DNA of 64,000 nucleotides from Nemertoderma westbladi. Lineage: Eukaryota > Xenacoelomorpha > Nemertodermatida > Nemertodermatidae. Location: NCBI GenBank assembly GCA_032718475.1, contig JAUCBJ010007705.1:1-64000 (forward strand). The letters are read 5' to 3'. The notes below the pieces were generated by a model. It made no database searches. It saw only the letters and a program-made list of their open reading frames with translations, and was not told the DNA's origin. A program made the position numbers and the translations under genes. Shown piece after piece: positions 8,382 through 18,930 of this stretch (within the stretch, counting starts at the first letter, position 1; each line of letters begins with the position of its first letter).

Positions 8382-10532
8382 TTAAGAATGCTGTGCCGGC
8401 TTGTTAACAAAATTGCACCGCCACAACTCCCTATCACCCATGACATTTGCTAGATCATCCGCATCTTCAAGGCCAGTGTCCTTTAAGATGCGTCTCAAGA
8501 AAGTCATGGGCTGTCCACCATGCTTATTCACTCCATGAGGCTGCCAAAGTACAAGATTATGCACTGGCTGGTCCTCACGGCGAAAGCAATGTCCTGCAAA
8601 GCGGAGGCGATCTTGTTCTAGTGTCAAGCTTGGGGGAACCAATGAGACACCTCTAATGTTATATAGTGTCTGGTTGGAGATGTGTGCATTGTACTTGACA
8701 CAATGAAACCGGCGTAGCATTCTTGTGAATGTGCCATCCAGAGATTTGGTGTCCTCAGCAGTTAGAGCCCAGCATGGACTCCCGTAGAGGAGTACTGGAA
8801 CTACTGCTGCTCTAAATAATCGGACCTTAAGTTTCCGATTAATTCTCGGTGACTTCCAAATCCTGGAAAGCCTATTCAAGGCTGCCCATGTCTTTCCCTT
8901 ACGTATTCGAAGGTCCTCACCTGACTTCCGGATCCATGATCCCAGGTAACAGAAGTCGTCCACATGCTCAAGCATACCATCCTTTGAGCTTATGCTCATC
9001 CGATCAGAGACTTGCTGAGGACTTTCAAAGTTAACTGTCAAAATTTTGGTCTTTCTGGAGTTAATAAAAAGACCAACACTAGAAGCAGCATGTTCTAATG
9101 AGCTGAGGAGCCGTTGGGCTCCCTCTAGTGATTCTGAGAGTACTCCTAAGTCATCAGCAAAGTCTAGATCAGTTAGGTACTTGGCAGGATTTCCTCGACT
9201 TCTGGAGCCAGTAGGTGGAGTTATCATCACCCCCTCATCATTATGATGATCTAAGGACATGCGTAGAACATAGTCAACCGCAATAATGAACAAGAATAGT
9301 GCAAGTGTGTCTCCTTGGAGGACGCCCCATAACACTTCAAATGGTTCTGTGTCACCGTCAACAGTAGACACAAATGTTGTCGAACCATCGTATACTGATC
9401 TTATTGCTGCAATAATTTCATCAGGAATCCCATATAATGAAAGTATGCTGAACATACGTGAGCAAGAGACTGAATCAAAGGCCTTGAAGAAGTCAACAAA
9501 GATAACAGCCAGATGCCTGTCTTTCTGTTTTGATAATTCTTCAATTATCATTCTAAGTGCCAAAATGGGCTCCATGGTACCACGACCTTTACGGAACCCA
9601 TTCTGATTTCCACGGAGCAGTCTCTCAATGGGATCCCTGATGCGATTTAATAGAATCCTATTGTATAGCTTTGCAGCAATCGAGATCAATGAAATTCCCC
9701 GAAAAGAACCATAGAGTGTTAGGTTGCCCTTCTTGGGAACTGGCACCAACTTATTTGTTTTCATTTCTTGTGGGACTCTTGTTGTTCGGTACATGTCTAC
9801 TATGATGGGATAGATGAGCTTTAAACACTCAGGTATTTTAAAGACCTCAGGGGGAACACCATCTACTCCACTGGCACGATTGGTCTTAATGCTCTTTGCA
9901 GCAGCCTTCACTTCTGCAAAGGAGATATCGCCAATGGGAATATCTGGGAGTACAGACTCAGACACTTTTACTTCTATAAAGTTATCAGGCAATACCCTGT
10001 CATTATTGAGGAGCTGTTCAAAGTAGGCTTTCCAACCATTGAGGCGATCGGCTGGTGATTCAGCCTTAACTTTGGTGGTTGGTTGGCTTTTCCGCCCAGT
10101 AAGCAAGTTGATCGATTTCCATGCCTGGGATGATTGCCTGCTGTCGTCAGCATCATTGATGGCATCAACCTGTTGGTTTATTAGCTCCTGTAGATTAACA
10201 GAGTACTGCCTGTTCAGGGACCTAGATGCAGCCTTAACTGCATTCTCGGCCGCTGTAGTCTGTTTGAGTCGGGACTCTTTCTGCGCCTTATGAAGGTCAT
10301 TTCGGCACTTCTGAATTTTGTTGTCAGTCCAGGGGGCCCTTTTCCTGCTTTGAGGGAATACAGGAACTGTTTCTGCAGCTGCTAACTTAACTGCTTCTGT
10401 AAAGGCAGTATAGCCCTCACAGTGATCTGCCGCCTCAGAGGCAAGAGCCTCATACCTGTTGCTCAGCTGTAGTGTGAAGCTGGATCTCACACTTGGCTGT
10501 TGCAACAGAGAGGACCAGTCATGTCGCGGCAA
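8382..10532 (-). CDS. LINE A2 reverse transcriptase, 716 codons
   Basis: The frame starts at an internal Met (MPRHDWSSLLQQ); the natural protein continues upstream into the endonuclease. RT blocks in order: GSFRGISLISIAAKLYNRILLNRIR, QNGFRKGRGTMEPI, VIFVDFFKAFDSVSCSRM, GVLQGDTLALFLFIIAVDYVL, and DLDFADDLGVL with both catalytic Asp (about 9150-9161). A C-terminal domain with LRFAGHCFRREDQ and MGDRELWRCNF ends the protein. The reading frame is open throughout, so only the upstream frameshifts separate it from its endonuclease. Role: target-primed reverse transcription of the element RNA. Confidence 0.8.
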   Translation of the reverse strand: MPRHDWSSLLQQPSVRSSFTLQLSNRYEALASEAADHCEGYTAFTEAVKLAAAETVPVFPQSRKRAPWTDNKIQKCRNDLHKAQKESRLKQTTAAENAVKAASRSLNRQYSVNLQELINQQVDAINDADDSRQSSQAWKSINLLTGRKSQPTTKVKAESPADRLNGWKAYFEQLLNNDRVLPDNFIEVKVSESVLPDIPIGDISFAEVKAAAKSIKTNRASGVDGVPPEVFKIPECLKLIYPIIVDMYRTTRVPQEMKTNKLVPVPKKGNLTLYGSFRGISLISIAAKLYNRILLNRIRDPIERLLRGNQNGFRKGRGTMEPILALRMIIEELSKQKDRHLAVIFVDFFKAFDSVSCSRMFSILSLYGIPDEIIAAIRSVYDGSTTFVSTVDGDTEPFEVLWGVLQGDTLALFLFIIAVDYVLRMSLDHHNDEGVMITPPTGSRSRGNPAKYLTDLDFADDLGVLSESLEGAQRLLSSLEHAASSVGLFINSRKTKILTVNFESPQQVSDRMSISSKDGMLEHVDDFCYLGSWIRKSGEDLRIRKGKTWAALNRLSRIWKSPRINRKLKVRLFRAAVVPVLLYGSPCWALTAEDTKSLDGTFTRMLRRFHCVKYNAHISNQTLYNIRGVSLVPPSLTLEQDRLRFAGHCFRREDQPVHNLVLWQPHGVNKHGGQPMTFLRRILKDTGLEDADDLANVMGDRELWRCNFVNKPAQHS

Positions 10533-10570
10533 GGTAGATTTAGTTGTTCTGCTAGCACGCAGACTAAGTC

Positions 10571-11475
10571 TTACCTTGCCGGCGGTAAGGCGATAAGGCG
10601 GCGATCACTGGAGAAGGGTCGAAGTGTAAATGCATTACAGTCTTGTATAGAGCTCCTGTATTTCCTACGAAACAGAATATGGTCTATCTGGGACTTGTGA
10701 CCACTGGGTCCACTATGAGTCCATAGCTTTCCAGTTCGCTTCTTGAACTGGGTTCCAGCCGAAAACAATCCATTTCCAGAGATAAAATCCTGAAGATGGA
10801 CAGAATTTCGGTTAACACTATTGCTATAGACCCAGGGCAATGTAGGTGATTGATGCAGACTTGCATTAAAGTCTCCCAGGAATGTTAAGAATGCATGCTG
10901 ATCCACTCCATCTGTAGCTGCTTGTAGATTGTGGTAGAAATTTTCCACCTCCTCTACAGGGGCAACACTAGTTGGAGAGTAGCACATAATCAGAACCACC
11001 TTAGGAAACTTCTTAGCCAGTCTTCCAGAACATGAGAAGTGGCAACGGATGATGCGGTTAGAGATTTGGTCTATTTTGTCCAATGCTGCATGTGCAGTTG
11101 GATTCATCAATAGACCAATTCCACCATTGCCACTATCATCTGCTGACGCGAGGGCGAGTCGCCAACCGCCCCCATGTCCTTAATCAGAACCTCATCAGTC
11201 TGTCCAGTCTGCATTCGGTGCTCTTGAACACCCACTGCGCTAAGAGAAAGCTTATCTGCCAAGGCAGTCAGCTCACCTTGTCGCATTGGGGACCCGAGTG
11301 TTAGGGTGTTTACTGAGGCTAGTCTAGTGACTTGCCTCAGATTCACCAATGGCTTTGTTGGTTGGGGTGGAACATGAGAGTAGCCTCCAACTCCAGAATC
11401 CCTCTCCCCATCACAATCTGGACTCCCTGGTGACCCAGGGTTTGGGCCAGAAAGGTCATCAGGAAAGGGACTCAA
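10571..11475 (-). pseudogene. LINE A2 endonuclease region, frameshifted
   Basis: Two frames together cover the N-terminal domain and AP-like endonuclease. One (11107-11475) holds a Pro/Gly-rich leader and LSAVGVQEHRMQTGQ (EN catalytic Glu region). The other (10571-11110) holds LIMCYSPTSVAP, FLTFLGDFNASLHQ and HKSQIDHILFRRK. Copy A4 has the whole region in one frame, so the breaks near 11170 and 10590 are defects of A2. Confidence 0.75.
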
Positions 11476-11546
11476 AGAATTGTTGGCTGCTCTCTCTCCA
11501 GTAGGGGGTGAGACAGGCAGCCGGTCAGGAGATAACTGACGCCTGT

Positions 11547-12735
11547 GTTCGCGCTTTTAGACCTTTAGCAGTTTAACCTGCCAATTTTAATTGTCTTTTT
11601 CTATATCAATTATTTAATGTACTGAAGGTACATCAGCCGAAGCCAGCCTGTGCGCGACCATTCACCCACAGTTAAGGGAGACTGGATTCGGATGCTTTGA
11701 TAGTGATTGCAGTGTAGACCTACTGTATTATTCGATTGATCGTTAATATATAACCTCTGACAATATATTTACTTTCGGGGAAATATTAACAGTTCCTTTA
11801 GGACGTGGCGCTTTAAGTATAAAACAGAGTTATGACTTATACTAATCACAACTGGATGGCTTCTGAGTTTCGTAAAAAGCGCATTCTTTAGGAGATGCTT
11901 TATTAACCTTCACACTACTTCACACGACTTCACACTACTTCACACTACTGCGTACTGATCTGCCGACCGTCACTGAATTTGATCATATATAAGGAGGATC
12001 GCAACTGACACATGTAGGGATTATGAAATAGCATTCAATTCACACAAAAACCACTATAATGTAAGTCGCAGTTGCTACCGGTAAACCTGTTCCTCTAACC
12101 TTTAGTAATCAAAGAGATTGGGGGTTTTATGATTATTCATCGGTATTCTCCAAATATATCAGCAATATATACCAACATAACACCAATTAATAACAGAATC
12201 AAATAATGCGGTGAACAGTCAGTATGTGTAGTTGAATCGCGTTACGTAGTGCCGCGGTGTGGCGATTCAGATATGAAGTATGATTCAGCAATGATTCAGT
12301 AGTTGAATTGTTAATAGTTTTACGTTCTTGTAATCAAAGCCATCTGATGTTTCTGATGTTTAGGTCAAAGTCTGAAACTTCCACAGAAGTACAGAAGAAT
12401 CCTAAGCCGGTGTTCTGGGCTTAGAAAAGATACACACTGACTGAATTGCGTGGGTTTCTGTAGGCACTGTCCAACACAAAGTGAAAATCGCTCTGATTGG
12501 TCGAGCGAGCCGAACAAAGAAAGTTAAGAAAGCTCCACATCGACATCAAATCAGCTGATAGATTTCGTCATCTGAACTACACTGTATTAAGTGTATTTGG
12601 CGTATTGTGGCATAAAATGGCTTGTTATGTCCACTAAAGTACACATACAGAAAAAATGGCTTTTTATGTCCGCTAAAACACCTTCACAGTGCTTTGCGGG
12701 AAAAATGACTAGTTATATCCGCAAAAGCCTTTACA
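11547..12735 (+). mobile_element. 1.19 kb non-autonomous element inserted in LINE A2
   Basis: It splits LINE A2 between CCTGTG and AGGCCG. GCCTGTG is present on both sides, suggesting a 7-bp (possibly 8-bp, imperfect) target duplication. There is no coding potential. Its last 150 bases contain three spaced copies of a roughly 25-bp motif, consensus AAAAATGGCTTGTTATGTCC then gCTAAAA, ending in CCGCAAAAGCCTTTACA. Direct repeats TTCACACTACTTCACAC lie near 11910-11950. A diverged copy from about 11745 onward occurs in reverse at 24150-25050. Terminal inverted repeats are weak (shared GCTTTT). The 7-8 bp duplication hints at a hAT-type DNA transposon, but this is inference. Confidence 0.6.
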
Positions 12736-13080
12736 GCCTGTGAGGCCGATTGTGTCCGGTAATTCCACTGGCCTCTAGTGGCCGGACCTCCGCATTACTA
12801 ATATAATCCATAGTGGGGGTTGGGGGGTGCTTTTTTGCCGAGTCAGCTCTCGGGGCAAATACCACACCCTGGTTTGCCATTCCAAAGGGTGGGTGTCGCA
12901 ATGGAGTCAGATATGAGGCCCATCACCCATATCTACTCTGGCGCACATGACCCACCATTGGCTGTTGCAGCTCATCTGCTGGGTCATGCCCTGTACCCTT
13001 GCTGCCAGGTGCAGGTCGCAGTGAAGTGCACTCAGAGTGGACATGAGAACATTCTACTCCTGACCAGCCATTGGTATTTT
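12736..13080 (-). mobile_element. LINE A2 5' leader
   Basis: Sequence closely matching 29150-29490 of copy A4 in the same orientation relative to the LINE, including GTGGGGGTTGGGGG and CATATCTACTCTGGCGCACA. It is the displaced 5' end of A2, separated from the body by the 1.19 kb insertion. Short open frames here are not genes. Confidence 0.75.
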
Positions 13081-13337
13081 CTAACAAATTGAATTGTATA
13101 CAGTAATTACCGATAGATGTATTGTTTAATTCTAGAATTATATTTATTACTAGTAGTAGTAGTAGTAGTATATTTGTAGTATAATAAATTGTACTTGTTA
13201 TTATTATTATTATTGTTATTATTATCATATGTGTTGTATAAGTGTATGTATGTAGTTGGTTATTATACTCTGTTAGATGCGTAAGGGTTCTAGAATTATA
13301 TTAATTACAGAAGTAGTAGTATTAGTCAGGTGGCTTA

Positions 13338-13558
13338 AGGCCATGATACACCACAGGAGCGGCGAGCGACAGCGGCGGGCGGCCGTGGCGAGTGGCCGAT
13401 GTGAGCGGCGACTTAGCATGATACACGATAGGAGCGGCGAGCGGCAGCAGCCATTTGTGGTGTATCATCACCCATAGAAAATAATGTGTTCTATTTTTAA
13501 AAAGTGGCCGTTTGCCGCGGCCGCTGCCGCTCGCTGCTCCTGTGGTGTATCATGGCCT
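13338..13558. mobile_element. 221-bp MITE with 40-bp inverted repeats (Harbinger-like)
   Basis: The left end AGGCCATGATACACCACAGG and its inverted copy at the right end match over about 40 bp with a few mismatches. The repeats are GC-rich (GGCGAGCGgCAGCGGC). Both flanks are TTA, a 3-bp duplication typical of PIF/Harbinger elements. An internal partial copy of the terminal repeat (ATGATACAC...GGAGCGGCGAGCGGCAGC) gives a nested structure. Non-coding; the overlapping open frames are shadows. Confidence 0.7.
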
Positions 13559-13561
13559 TTA

Positions 13562-14329
13562 GGGTTAAAAATTATCCATATCACGACAAAGGTGAGAAAA
13601 GCATCATTTTTTCACTATATATGTAAAATTTTACGTAGAATCCATTTCGAAGGGTATCCAAAGCTGTAGTTGAGTGGATGACATTGATATCGATGGATTG
13701 AAAGAGTGAGAAAATGTAAATTAACGATTATAATATTTGTTTTTTTTTGTATTATTATTATACTAGTTATGTTGAAACGTTTTAGAAAGGTTTATTTCGC
13801 AGATAAGATGAACTTGATGATGTTTCGGACTTTTTTTATGTCTCCGCCTATTTTAAAGCTCAGCAATAATAATTGTAAATAGTTAAAGGGTTTACATGTA
13901 TTACACTCGATTTACCATCCATGGGTTCCACTATAAATATTGTAAGAACTCTTCTTATCATTCGCCGAATGAAGACAATATGCCATATGCTCGATTGTCC
14001 CGAGAATAACAAATCCCTTAGCTATTGGGCTTGGGGTTGAATGGAAAACAAACATATTTTTATTACTTTTACTATTTAGTTTTATTTTTAAATATTAAAT
14101 TATTAAAGTGCTACTGTAACTCCTGTTTTAATAATATCCCGAATATTTTATTGTACATAATTTAAATACCTTTTTGGTGAATTAAATATATATATAGATG
14201 TTTAAATTAAAAGTTTGAAACTCATTTTGTCTTATATACCATTTAATTTCTTACTAATTATAAGTATAATAAATTATTCGTTACACTATTCGGCTGACCA
14301 TCAATTATATCTTGTACAATAAAGCTCAA
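13562..14329. other. AT-rich intron sequence, no gene
   Basis: No conserved coding sequence or repeat structure was recognised. Composition is AT-rich with short homopolymer runs. Confidence 0.4.
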
Positions 14330-14540
14330 AAACCAGACAAATTCTAGAGGAGCAGACACGCACACCCCCCCCCCCCACCCCACCTCCAACCCATCAATTT
14401 CATGTCGAAGTAGCAGGCTATACTAGCTTCGCTATTGTCTGCTACTTCGTCATCACCATCACCTTCATCCAATGTTTGTATTAATATGATTGTATAGGAA
14501 ATTGTTGAAAGGAAAAAATAAAATTGAAATTGAAAAATAT
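14330..14540 (+). mobile_element. LINE C3: 3' UTR fragment with hairpin
   Basis: Contains a run of C (about 14365-14378), a hairpin at 14406-14449 (outer stem CGAAGTAGCAG with CTGCTACTTCG, inner TAGC/GCTA, loop TTC) and a tail AAATTGAAATTG, the same order as in C1 and C2. It is a strongly 5'-truncated insertion whose tail abuts BEL protease sequence. Confidence 0.65.
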
Positions 14541-14544
14541 GAGA

Positions 14545-15130
14545 ATTCCCAGTGGTGCAGCTCAGGATACATGGACAAGGTAAGAGTTTAATTATTAATG
14601 CCCTCCTTTATTCAGGTAGTACAGGCACCTTTATTGACAAGGACTTAGCCGAGGACATATTTGCAGGTCAGGAGAAATTCCGAACTAAACTCAACCTCTC
14701 CGGAATCAGCAGGTATGGAAATCTACAGTATCAACGGACTTTTATATGGGATCACTATCCACCCCATAGGATAAATCTGGTAAGAACAGCATAAGGTCTA
14801 TTAAAATGGTAGCTATTAAGAACTTTGCCATCAGTCAGGTAGAACCTTATGACTGGGACGAGGACACCTTCGCCCAGCGATACAGAGTTCCCAGATTCAA
14901 GACTGACTGTGACTATACTGGAGTCCAGATGCTACTCGGACAGAACGCGCACCAAGCGCTAGAGACACTAGAAAAGCGACCTACTTGACCACAGCCTCTA
15001 CAAACCTATGCAGGACAAACTAGGGTAGGTTGGTATTTCACGGAACCATCTGGACGCACTCTCCGGGAAAGAGGAGAGAAGGAACACATCAATCAGTTAT
15101 GTGAGAGTGTAGAACCCGTGAACGGGCACT
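14545..15130 (+). pseudogene. BEL/Pao protease region, degenerate
   Basis: Conceptual translation gives LLYSGSTGTFIDKDLAEDIF, which resembles the BEL/Pao aspartic protease start, but the catalytic Asp position is Tyr. A frameshift follows near 14790, then MLLGQNAHQALE and, after a TGA at 14986-14988, VGWYFTEPSGRTL, matching the protease end and the Gly-Trp region typical of BEL Pol. It is dead. It may belong to the same element as the BEL RNase H and integrase remnants at 19160 and 22296; the RT between them is not found. Confidence 0.6.
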
Positions 15131-15283
15131 GAGGCACAGACTATGCCTCACTGAGGCACAGACTATGCCTCATTGAGGCACAGACTATGCCTCACTGAGG
15201 CACAGACTATGCCTCACTGAGGCACGGACTATGCCTCACAGGCACAGACTATGCCTCACTGAGGCACGGACTATGCCTCACTA
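15124..15283. repeat. Palindromic 22-bp minisatellite, left block
   Basis: Tandem copies of GAGGCACAGACTATGCCTCA plus a short spacer, about seven units. Each unit contains the inverted pair GAGGCAnA / TaTGCCTC and can fold on itself. The array continues at 16379-16746 after LINE A3. Confidence 0.85.
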
Positions 15284-16378
15284 CTACTACTACTAGGATC
15301 GGCATGCTGCATTGCAGCTGCATTTTTAAGAATGCTGTGCCGGCTTGTCAACAAAATTGCACCGCCACAACTCCCTATCACCCATGACATTTGCTAGATC
15401 ATCCGCATCTTTAAGGCCAGTGTCCTTTAAGATGCGTCTCAAGAAAGTCATGGGCTGTCCACTATGCTTATTCACTCCATGAGGCTGCCAAAGTACAAGA
15501 TCATGCACTGGCTGGTCCTCACGGCGAAAGCAATGTCCTGCAAAGCGGAGGCGATTTTGTTCTAGTGTCAAGCTTGGGGGAACCAATGAGACACCTCCAA
15601 TGTTATATAGTGTCTGGTTGGAGATGTGTGCATTGTATTTGACACAATGAACCCGGCGTAGCATTCTTGTGAATGTGCCATCCAGAGATTTGGTGTCCTC
15701 AGCAGTTAGAGCCCAGCATGGACTCCCGTAGAGGAGTACTGGAACTACTGCTGCTCTAAATAATCGGACCTTAAGTTTCCGATTAATTCTCGGTGACTTC
15801 CAAATCCTGGAAAGCCTATTCAAGGCTGCCCATGCCTTTCCCTTACGTATTCGAAGGTCCTCACCTGACTTCCGGATCCATGATCCCAGGTAACAGAAGT
15901 CGTCCACATGCTCAAGCATACCATCCTTTGAGCTTATGCTCATCCGATCAGAGACTTGCTGAGGACTTTCAAAGTTAACTGTCAGAATTTTGGTCTTTCT
16001 GGAGTTAATAAAAAGACCAACACTAGAAGCAGCATGTTCTAATGAGCTGAGGAGCCGTTGGGCTCCCTCTAATGATTCTGAGAGTACTCCTAAGTCATCA
16101 GCAAAGTCTAGATCAGTTAGGTACTTGGCAGGATTTCCTCGACTTCTGGAGCCAGTAGGTGGAGTTATCATCACCCCATCATCATTATGATGATCTAAGG
16201 ACATGCGTAGAACATAGTCAACCACAATAATAAACAAGAATGGTGCAAGTGTGTCTCCTTGGAGGACGCCCCATAACACTTCAAATGGTTCTGTGTCACC
16301 GTCAACAGTAGACACAAATGTTGTCGAACCATCGTATACTGATCTGATAGCTGCAATAATTTCATCAGGAATCCCATA
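15284..16378 (-). mobile_element. LINE A copy A3, 5'-truncated, in a minisatellite
   Basis: About 1.1 kb of LINE A 3' sequence with a (TAC)n tail at 15284-15297. The frame is open over 15326-16315 (329 codons) and covers RT from the GVLQGDTLAPFLF block through DLDFADDLGVL to the C-terminal domain. It lies within the palindromic minisatellite; TATGCCTCAC occurs on both sides, consistent with a target duplication of up to 10 bp, though the repeat context makes this uncertain. Confidence 0.85.
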
Positions 16379-16746
16379 TGCCTCACAGGCACAGACTATG
16401 CCTCACTGAGGCACAGACTATGCCTCACTGAGGCACAGACTATGCCTCACTGAGGCACTTAGGCACAGACTATGCCTCACTGAGGCACTGAAGCATAGAC
16501 TATGCCTCACTGAGGCATAGACTATGCCTCAATGAGGCACTGAGGCATAGACTATGCCTCACTGAGGCACTGAGGCATAGACTATGCCTCACTGAGGCAC
16601 AGACTATACCTCACTGAGGCATAGTCTGTGCCTCAGTGAGGCACAGACTATGCCTCACAGGGACAGACTATGCCTCACTGAGGACAGACTATGCCTCACT
16701 GAGGCACTGAGGCACAGACTATGCCTCACTGAGGCACTGATAAAAC
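16379..16746. repeat. Palindromic 22-bp minisatellite, right block
   Basis: Continuation of the array at 15124, about 15 units with variants (GAGGCATAGACTATGCCTCA) and one locally inverted stretch near 16619-16640. The apparent start of the next open frame (16650) lies in this array and is not accepted. Confidence 0.85.
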
Positions 16747-16751
16747 AGACA

Positions 16752-17597
16752 ATGGAAAATAAATTTCATAAAGTTATGAATATTTTGAAAGGGATACAAA
16801 AACAGTTACCCCTGGAAAATGAGGAAAATTTGAGTGAGAAAGATGGAGAAGAAGAGGATGACGAGATGGAGAATGAAAATAGTGACGGTCAGGATGAAGT
16901 TGAAGAGAGTGAAGTTGAGAATGAAGAAAGTGAAGATCAGGAAGAGGATGAAGAAAGTGAAGGTCAAGAAGAGGGTGAAGAAAGCGAAGGTCAGGAAGAG
17001 AATGAAGAAAGTGAAGAACAGGAAGAGGATGAAGAAAGTGAAGAACAGGAAGAGGATGAAGAAAGTGAAGGTCAGAAAGAGGGTGAAGAAAGCGAAGATC
17101 AGGAAAGTGGAGAAGAGGATGAAAATGATGATAATGAGGAAATATTGAGACAATTACTTGGAAATAAGAATAAATTGCGTAAAATTATTAAACATTTGAA
17201 GGAAAATGAAGAAAATAAAGAGGCGACATTGACCCAAGTTCTAGGAAGTAAAATTAAATTACAGAAATTTATTAAACATTTAGAAGAGAATGATGAAAAT
17301 ATAGAAGAGATATTGAGACAAATATTAGGAATCAAAAATCAAATGTGGAAATTTATTAAACAAATGGAAGAAAATGAAGAAAATAGAGAAGAGATATTAA
17401 AACAGATCCTGGGAAATAAAAGTAAATTATTGAAAATTAATGAACAATTTAATAAAATTAAGAAACAGTTGGGTAATGAGGAAGATGAAAGTAAAGTAAA
17501 TCAACCAGCTTTTACAAATTTTCGAAGACCTAGGATAAAAAACTCTCGTTCAGTATATGCCCGCGCAGGACGACGCTATTGGCATTTGTTTGTTTGA
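16752..17597 (+). CDS. Acidic repeat protein with coiled-coil repeats, unknown
   Basis: Function not recognised. From ATG at 16752 the frame encodes 281 residues. An N-terminal part (MENKFHKVMNILKGIQKQL) is followed by about 100 residues of Glu/Ser/Asp-rich repeats (EESEGQEEDEESE type). Then come four tandem units of about 27 residues with the pattern EEILRQiLGnKnKLrKfIKhLeENeEN, predicted amphipathic helices. The C-terminus is basic (RRPRIKNSRSVYARAGRR). The longer frame from 16650 reads through the minisatellite and is rejected. Neighbours are degraded retroelements on both sides, so it could be a transposon ORF, a captured host exon, or a chance survival of a low-complexity frame. No splice sites were identified. 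Confidence 0.35.
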   Translation: MENKFHKVMNILKGIQKQLPLENEENLSEKDGEEEDDEMENENSDGQDEVEESEVENEESEDQEEDEESEGQEEGEESEGQEENEESEEQEEDEESEEQEEDEESEGQKEGEESEDQESGEEDENDDNEEILRQLLGNKNKLRKIIKHLKENEENKEATLTQVLGSKIKLQKFIKHLEENDENIEEILRQILGIKNQMWKFIKQMEENEENREEILKQILGNKSKLLKINEQFNKIKKQLGNEEDESKVNQPAFTNFRRPRIKNSRSVYARAGRRYWHLFV

Positions 17598-17609
17598 GTT
17601 CCTTTCATA

Positions 17610-17750
17610 ATAGTATTAGGACTATTTATCCATAATAATTACATTAGTATTAGGACTATTTATCCATAACAATTATATTTGTATTAGGACTATTTATCCA
17701 TAATAATTATATTTGTATTAGGACTATTTATCCATAATAATTATATTAGT
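17610..17750. repeat. 35-bp tandem repeat
   Basis: Four to five copies of a unit containing TATTAGGACTATTTATCCAT followed by AATAATTATATTTG, slightly diverged. Non-coding. The sequence from 17751 to 17990 is AT-rich with nothing recognised. Confidence 0.75.
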
Positions 17751-17989
17751 ATTATAAATATATTTACCCCATAATATTTATTACTATTAGGTCTATTTAT
17801 TCAAGAAAATATATGTTTTTTATAATATATTTTGTAAAATTAGTTAACTAAGTCATTATTTTTAAAACTTTAAATAAGGATTGAGTTATTTTATAAAGTT
17901 AAGAAGAGTGAACCAACAGAGGCAACCTGAAGTCTAATCTCTTGGCCTTTACTCATAAGACTGCACATTAACTCCCAAGGTTGCATACT

Positions 17990-18930
17990 ATCACTAGTGC
18001 CAGAATAGGCCGTGTCCTCCTCTGTGCGAGGGTGGGGGGGGCGGTACGTCTGCAGCGTGGGACTGGGGCTCGCATTGGCAGGGGCACATCATGTTGTAAT
18101 GCCCCAACTTGTTGCAGTGGCGGAAGAGGGCATTGGTGCCGGGGCAGGATTCACCGAGACCATGGGGTGGGTAGCCACAGTTCGTGCAATGCGAGACCGA
18201 TGTGGGGTTCCGATTGCGTTAGTTTCCTGGTGGGTAGTTGCATGGTGGTACATTGGCCCGCGATGCTGCGGGTGTCACTGGGGTTGGTGCAGCAGGGGTA
18301 GATATTGTTGCGGCATCCTTGCGGGCAGTCCAGGCGGACTGGGTGAGGTGTAGGGTGTTGGTGATGGAGCTGCCACTGGGGAGGCGGAGCAGTTGCTCTG
18401 TCACATCCTTATCGCTGAAACTCGCAATAAACTGATCGAGAATCCGTTCATTGAAGTGGGTGGCAGCGGAAGGGAGTGCCTTGAAGCCGCATTCGGCTGC
18501 GATTTCTTGCAGATTAACGAGGAATGCTTCCGGGGTCTCCTTGGTCAGTCGGGCGCACCGTGTCAGTTCTTGGCGGTGCACCCGCTTGTAGGTTCCTCCT
18601 TTAATGTGGGTGTTTAGGGAGGCGATCACGGTAGCGGCGTTTTGGTTGTCTGCTGCTGACAAACCGAGACCCTTCACGATGGCGTTTGTGCTGCGCGGCC
18701 CACCATTGGCGATTCGCTACGCGCAGTAGTTCTGCTGATACCGTGGGGTCCGGTGGGTTGTTGTGTCGGCAGTCCGCAGGTTTTCCATACCGGACGTGAC
18801 CAGAAACGCGTCCCACTCATCTCTCCACAGGTCCAACATCAACTGTTCGGAGTCGATGTCAAAAGCGGGGGGAATGCAGCGGAGGATAAATGAGTGGGGA
18901 TCTCGGTGGTCGTTAGCCATTCGGTAGAAT
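17990..18930 (-). pseudogene. Gypsy-like gag remnant
   Basis: The minus strand encodes a Gag-like polypeptide in two frames. The first (from about 18920) reads MANDHRDPHSFILRCIPPAF then WRDEWDAFLVTSGMENL, the second (18219-18677) ARLTKETPEAFLVNLQEIAAECGF and ILDQFIASFSDKDVTEQLL. Downstream to about 18000 a zinc-knuckle-like stretch with CTNCGYPP and HCNKLGHYNMMC follows, where one Cys seems replaced. This is the layout of a Metaviridae-type Gag. There is no pol. A possible LTR end and primer-binding site (TGGTGAATAG) lie just upstream at about 18990-19000. Confidence 0.55.

Larger units (their letters stand above)
8344..11546 (-). mobile_element. LINE A copy A2, main body
   Basis: Long LINE A copy, 3' end at 8344 with a TAC tail. 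It encodes endonuclease (10571-11475, frameshifted) and RT (8382-10532). At 11546 the LINE is interrupted by a 1.19 kb element. Its 5' leader continues at 12736-13080 and matches the same region of copy A4 (29150-29490). The flanks of the interruption carry a GCCTGTG duplication. The copy is very similar to A4 but has frameshifts near 11170 and 10590, the second beside a short duplication. Confidence 0.85.

Noticed and set aside
8447-8656. 69-codon plus-strand ORF repeated at several LINE A copies
   Set aside because: Antisense shadow of the conserved LINE A C-terminal domain.
16806-17153. Phe/Leu-rich antisense ORF resembling a membrane protein
   Set aside because: Complement of the GAA/GAG-rich acidic repeats; hydrophobicity is an artefact.
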